Shown: positions 59,701-64,000 of the stretch, in pieces | Layout: each line of letters starts with the position of its first letter | Position numbering within the stretch: position 1 is the stretch's first letter | From: Straminergon stramineum | Lineage: Eukaryota > Streptophyta > Bryopsida > Hypnales > Calliergonaceae | Reading direction: 5' to 3' | Assembly: GCA_963920665.1 (NCBI GenBank) | Contig: OY987265.1 | Span: 44,397,001-44,461,000 of the forward strand | Length of the DNA stretch: 64,000 nucleotides | Program-made: the position numbers and the translations under genes | Notes under the pieces: generated by a model | What the model was told of the DNA's origin: nothing | Databases searched by the model: none | What the model saw: only the letters and a program-made list of their open reading frames with translations

Positions 59701-62168
59701 AATGTTGGAAACCAGGTCAAATGCCAATGACACGACACGGTTTTGCTGCGGGTCCAGATCCTGCAATATTGATACGGAGAAACAAATTAGGGGTTGATAG
59801 TGTATTCTTTTCGTTTAGCATGGTACTCTCCAATGAACATAATCTTCACCAAATTCTTCTCATGTGTGATGACACCACGTCAATGTGCATGTTGTAAAAC
59901 TAAAGGCTCACTTCTTAGTGAACATTAAGAAAAGGAGCTAAGCCAATATTGGAGCAATCGTGTTGATCTTGAACCTAAAATTCAACTCACCACGTTAGCA
60001 TTCGCACTTCTTCGAACAATCTTCAATGCTGCATTGGACATCGAAGGTAGGAACCTACAAAAGTTTAGTATCAGTCCTTTACTTTTCTGAGGCTGGACCA
60101 TGGTTGTGTCCTAACTGAGCTTTAGAGTCATACCTTGTGCAATAACTGATAAAATGAATGCCGAACATAGCGGAACTTACTTGTCCACATGCTTTCTATG
60201 ACGAGAGATAAGGTTACAGCAGATTTGAAGAACACGCTTCCAGGTCTTAAGCCGAGGCTGTTGTTCTGGTAAGTCCATTCTCTTGTCAAGCACCACCACA
60301 TCGAGCAGAAGCATGAAATCGTTGAACCACTGCCCTAGATTTGCAAGTACAGCCGATGGCATATGCGATTTCAACTGTCACAAGTCGAAATGCGCAATAA
60401 TTATTCGAGCTAATATTATTGCTTCTGAATGATATGATTATTGGCTTGAGCATGTAGACAGTGAACCTGTTGTGGATTAGAAGCAGGTTGTGAAATAATA
60501 TCTACAAGTCGACCTTCGATCTGTAGCACACGGTCATGAAGAAGCTCTAAGAAAAAAGTCTTGGTTTCAGAAACTTACAGCTAGGTGCATGGCTTTGCAT
60601 AGGACGTGCAATATGTTGTCATGCTGCGCACAACCATTTTCTTTTGATGCAGCAACCTGCAAAGAATGACCCATCAATTTGGTGAAACTAGCTAGCATGA
60701 GTCAGCTTCTTGAATATAGGTAGTTCACTTTCTTGAGCTTCTAGACTAATCCTTAGAATTGACTAAATTGTACAATTTGATAAGAACAAAGAATGACGGG
60801 TCGGTGCGCCTATCACGTCTACTTCATCCAGTTGAATCAGGCTTACCTGCTGCACAAGATGGTGAAAGATCCCATGCAGAGGTGCAAGGAGCTCCTTTGC
60901 AACTAAATCCAGTTGTTCCGGGACAGGCTCCCGCGCGACAGTGGGGCTCAAAAAGTACTGCGCCTCAGCCCACTCTCCTCGTTAAACTCAATGTCAGCAA
61001 CAGAAAATAGGAAGCCACCAACGCAGAAAGCGGTTTCTACATTGCAATATTCTTTTACCTGGAAAGGTTTGATGAGAGTTTGGACACCAATGAGAACATT
61101 GAGTGTTCTCAGTTCAGGATTTCCTGCTGCATTCACTAAATCACTGTTCTGTATTGCCGCTTTAAATGCAGGGACAAGTTCTGGCCACGTCAAATTCTTC
61201 GCAAAGTCGTGGACTGCCACTAATCGAAACTACAGCAACATACAAGGAGTATCTTCCGATAAGACAAATGTAAAATAAGAAATCGAATAAGTCAAAACAG
61301 AAAAAAAACGAGCTTCACTCACATGTGTCACAGGTAAGGCAAGCAAGACATCAAATGCTATGAATTTTTTTGCAAGACCAAGTAGGATTACATAGCTGCA
61401 AGTCGATTGGCCTCAGAACCCAGCTAATCAAACCTGACAAATTCGAGACTACAAATCAACTGTCATAAACGAGGTGATGCTTTTGAAAGTAAAACGACCT
61501 ATCTTACAGCTTCTGCCAAGAGTTTAAGCACAATGCCGTCGACACGCAAGAGAACTTCCATGAGCTGGTTCCGAAATTCCAATCTCTCTTCTGGAGACAT
61601 TGCATTCTCCTCATTCCAGTGAGATCTTAAGAAATTCTTCAAGTATGTAGCAGCAGCCACTCTTTGCCCTTTCTCGGGACCCCCTGTCACAAGCACCAAT
61701 AGCCGATTGATTATAATTGGTTTGATCAATGTGTTCACACCCAGGCGTGCAAGGTAGTCAAATTCGTAGTCACTGGCCTCAACCGCTAATTGGAATGCCA
61801 ATGAGTTGACTTTCCTTCAATTTTCTCAATATCCTCTCAGTGCCAAGTTAAACACTCAAACACCTCACTTGTCAGGCGATGTAAAAGTGACAGTCACCAC
61901 GTGATATTTGTGATCAGGTAATACTCATTGCAGGACTCTTTGAAGACACCTACGGAGAGAGTTCACAAATCATCGTAATAGAGCATTTCATAGAATGCTT
62001 ACCAGCAGCAAGCATGAGCAAGCACAGGGCAAATTTTGGCACATTTTGCGCAGCTTCCAAGTGCGAAGTGGCAGTCCTCACATCAGCCTCCTGTGAGCCA
62101 GTAGTTTCACTGAGCCAATGAGCGATTTGGTCTTTTCCCACAGAAGGCAACTCCACCATGGCTTCCAT
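53781..62168 (-). CDS. importin-beta family karyopherin (22 exons)
   Basis: Minus-strand exons: 62168-62003, 61683-61508, 61229-61059, 60957-60847, 60656-60579, 60374-60181, 60054-59991, 59760-59686, 59431-59354, 59164-59102, 58944-58861, 58498-58334, 58178-58116, 58008-57865, 57409-57290, 56846-56628, 56468-56295, 56138-55914, 55618-55129, 54880-54660, 54347-54203, 53926-53781. All have GT-AG introns and matching phases, giving 1123 residues. The product should be a nuclear transport receptor that binds Ran-GTP and carries cargo through nuclear pores. Visible signs: an importin N-terminal region (GQRVAAATYLKNFLRSHW, residues 60-77), helical HEAT-like repeats throughout, LAEAFRLVAVHDFA (about 111-124), a basic loop KRKKRGKGKGK (about 435-445) and an acidic C-terminus near 1000-1075 (SGDEDDDDS, EEEFLERY). 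It resembles the SAD2/importin-7-8 and At3g17340-type plant karyopherins; the exact subfamily is from memory. Introns are mostly 90-300 bp. Confidence 0.9.
57540..57668 (-). other. possible in-frame cassette exon in karyopherin intron 14
   Basis: Intron 14 (57410-57864) contains a 129-nt open stretch bounded by a TTTGTAG acceptor (at 57669-57670) and a GTG/GTACAT donor. It is phase 0 at both ends and would add 43 residues (VTSLVRPTGEG...VVSV) between ...LATCLPE and ELCEEVYNALL... The flanking exons already join into a continuous family-like HEAT sequence without it, so it is more likely optional or fortuitous. Confidence 0.25.
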
Positions 62169-63720
62169 AGCGCTTGCTTCACCGTTATTATGCTCTCCCT
62201 TGATCTGTTCAGTGCTTTGTTGAAGCGAAACTCATTTGAAAAAGGGGGCACAAAGAGGCGTCTGCTCTTGTGGTCTTATCATTCACCTCGTACAGCGCAC
62301 CGGGACCTGACCGAACGGGAACTCCTTCACGCTGATATCTTGATAGCTTACGAGTAGGATGTGGCTGTAAAAATTTAGTAGTGATTGGAGTGGTAAAGAA
62401 CTCAATTATGTATCTTCTTAACACTCTGCAATAAACCTCAGTGACTGCCTAACCTAGTTACAAAAAGTGAAGCTCTTGAGCATCCAAAGGCATGAAGCGA
62501 AGCAGAAAACACTAGATCTCTTCAGAGGCGTCAGTCCAGCCTGGGATACATTCGTTATCTGCGACTCCGAGGAGCTCGGTCTGACTTCCAGATTCCAGCA
62601 GTGGGATTCGATGCATTCTTGCGGTTGGCAACCGACACAGCTGCACTGAGAGGTCGATATGAATCAGTTCGTATTCGTTGCCCCTGGCTGGACTGACGCC
62701 ACAGAAGAAGTCCAGTGTACGCTTGTATTGGACTCATGGACAATCGTAACATGATTTTTCACAGCTCCAGCCTCATCAGTCATCACTATGAGCATAACAA
62801 TCCAGACAAGTATTAAAACAATACAACAACCTCTTCCATGCAATCTCTCACATTTATAATCGGTTATCATTACTCGTCAACGCTGTCCCTAACCCGATCC
62901 TTACTTCAACAGAACTCAAAATTCCAAACCCAGCCTAAGAGTCATTCTAACTATACCAATACCAGCTGGATCTTAATCCCAATTTCCGACTACGAGCGAG
63001 TACACTTTCATATATAGTGCGTGCTCAAATCCAAACATTGAAGCAATAATTCAGTCATCAAATTTGTTACAACCTAGTTTCATTCAGCATGCAGATAGAA
63101 AATTCAACGAGAAACTCGGAGTTCTGCCTATCTTCTCCTCCAAGTGTATCAATTCCAAAAACCATCAACAGACGCATAGCTTCCTCCTTTTCCGATCTGA
63201 TAAGAAACTTCTCATATGTAACTAGCACGAAGTGTTCAAACACTCGGACTCGGTCTATAGAACAACATAGTTTGCATAATTTTTCATTTCAAGCAAGCAC
63301 CTCAACTGAACATTCGGCTGCACAATTCCCGGCCCGTTGCAACATGTGTACTAAGCATTATCAATAGACCTTCATAATCAGCTGCAATTGCTGAGCGCTA
63401 TCTATTAATTCACAGCACATTTCTTACAGAGATTCATAATTTCGAATCTCGCAACAGAAAACGACAAGGGAATCTCGCCATCACCAAGCTCCGGACCATC
63501 ACAATAGAGAAAGAAAATTTCACAGCAGTACCCCTAAAATTCAATCGGCACCACCGACAATCGCCAATCACTTATGAAACGCAAAAAGTTTGACAATAAA
63601 AGTCGCTGAATTGGAATACAGCCGAGGGTCTTGGAGAGCATTAGCGTTTGAATTTAGGTTGCCGCCGAATTCAACGACTGCGCAAAAATTCATCGAATAA
63701 TTCAACAGAGATCATTCATC
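62169..63720 (-). promoter_or_regulatory. upstream region of the karyopherin gene
   Basis: Less AT-rich sequence extends about 1.5 kb upstream of the ATG at 62168, consistent with leader and promoter, possibly with a leader intron. Only short overlapping frames occur, none credible. A foldback repeat lies at 62520-62707. No TATA box could be chosen with confidence. Confidence 0.3.
62520..62707. repeat. foldback repeat, ~30-bp arms
   Basis: GGCGTCAGTCCAGCC in the left arm (62520-62549) is exactly reverse-complemented as GGCTGGACTGACGCC in the right arm (62678-62707). The match extends outward over CTTC.G with few mismatches, with a loop of about 128 bp. It lies 350 bp upstream of the karyopherin ATG. 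Confidence 0.6.
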
Positions 63721-64000
63721 CATCATGCTACTCCAACTTTCAGTGGTTATTAGAGCATCCTTAGTGTACCCGGCATACTCCCCATTACTAACTTTAGAAT
63801 GGGATATGGGATTAGAGCTTCAGAGTACTATCATTGGAAGTGCATCAAACACTAGTTTTAGTTTAAATAGACACAAGAATATTCAAAATTTGATTTGTGT
63901 ATTAGTAACCAAAATTGACCTTTTTGAAAGTAAGCTAAAAGATAGAAATTGTAAAGATTATTGTAGATGAAGCCTAAGAAAAAAATTCATACAAATGGCT
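63721..64000. other. window edge, possible MITE start
   Basis: The composition becomes AT-rich again. TTAGAGCATCCTTAGTGTAC at about 63749 resembles the start of the common plant MITE type beginning GAGCATC, but the opposite end lies outside the window. The 81-codon frame here looks fortuitous. Confidence 0.2.

Noticed and set aside
60468..60560. Open stretch LELLHDRVLQIEGRLVD... inside a karyopherin intron
   Set aside because: Adding it would require a 32-bp intron or a phase that gives stops. The flanking exons join directly into family-like sequence without it.
62209..62752. Two minus-strand frames of 65-71 codons upstream of the karyopherin ATG
   Set aside because: They overlap the foldback repeat or the leader, do not splice in frame with exon 1, and the ATG at 62168 gives the expected family N-terminus.

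Overview
The window looks like nuclear DNA of a plant, most likely a non-flowering one. The reasons are three intron-containing genes with canonical GT-AG introns, a VCCN-type bestrophin (a plant thylakoid chloride channel family), and a plant-style importin-beta karyopherin. A VLIG-type giant GTPase is also present; from memory such genes are absent from the angiosperm models, so the lineage (bryophyte, lycophyte, fern, gymnosperm or streptophyte alga) is inference. The background is AT-rich and full of transposon debris. The genes and a few small islands are visibly less AT-rich. All exon models, repeat matches and family calls were made by eye, without alignments or transcripts. Layout: (1) 1-13 kb is repeat sequence built largely of elements bounded by TTAA plus CCCC/GGGG inverted ends, with hairpins and a small gene-like island at 6.7-7.2 kb. 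(2) 13.8-15.9 kb is a two-exon bestrophin/VCCN-like channel gene on the + strand. (3) 16-23 kb is repeats, including a hAT-like element nested in an older TTAA element. (4) 23.0-23.5 kb is a single-exon orphan ORF with a TATA-like promoter and repeated upstream motifs. (5) 23.5-41 kb is AT-rich, with TTAA elements, tandem repeats, foldback elements and gene debris. (6) 41.3-48.1 kb is the most striking gene: a two-exon + strand gene for about 2162 residues. It joins an N-terminal MACPF-like (perforin-type) region to a VLIG-type giant GTPase with a C-terminal Cys/His cluster. (7) 48.1-53.6 kb is non-coding and repeat sequence. (8) 53.8-62.2 kb is a 22-exon - strand importin-beta karyopherin of 1123 residues whose splice phases all match. 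(9) 62.2-64 kb is its upstream region, with a foldback repeat. The three main genes do not form a pathway; they appear to be independent neighbours. The two most promising observations are the MACPF-VLIG GTPase fusion, whose single intron sits at the junction and whose retention would yield a MACPF-only protein, and the dense population (17 delimited elements, about 11 kb, about 18% of the window) of TTAA-flanked non-autonomous elements. The latter resemble piggyBac-type termini, which would be unusual in a plant.
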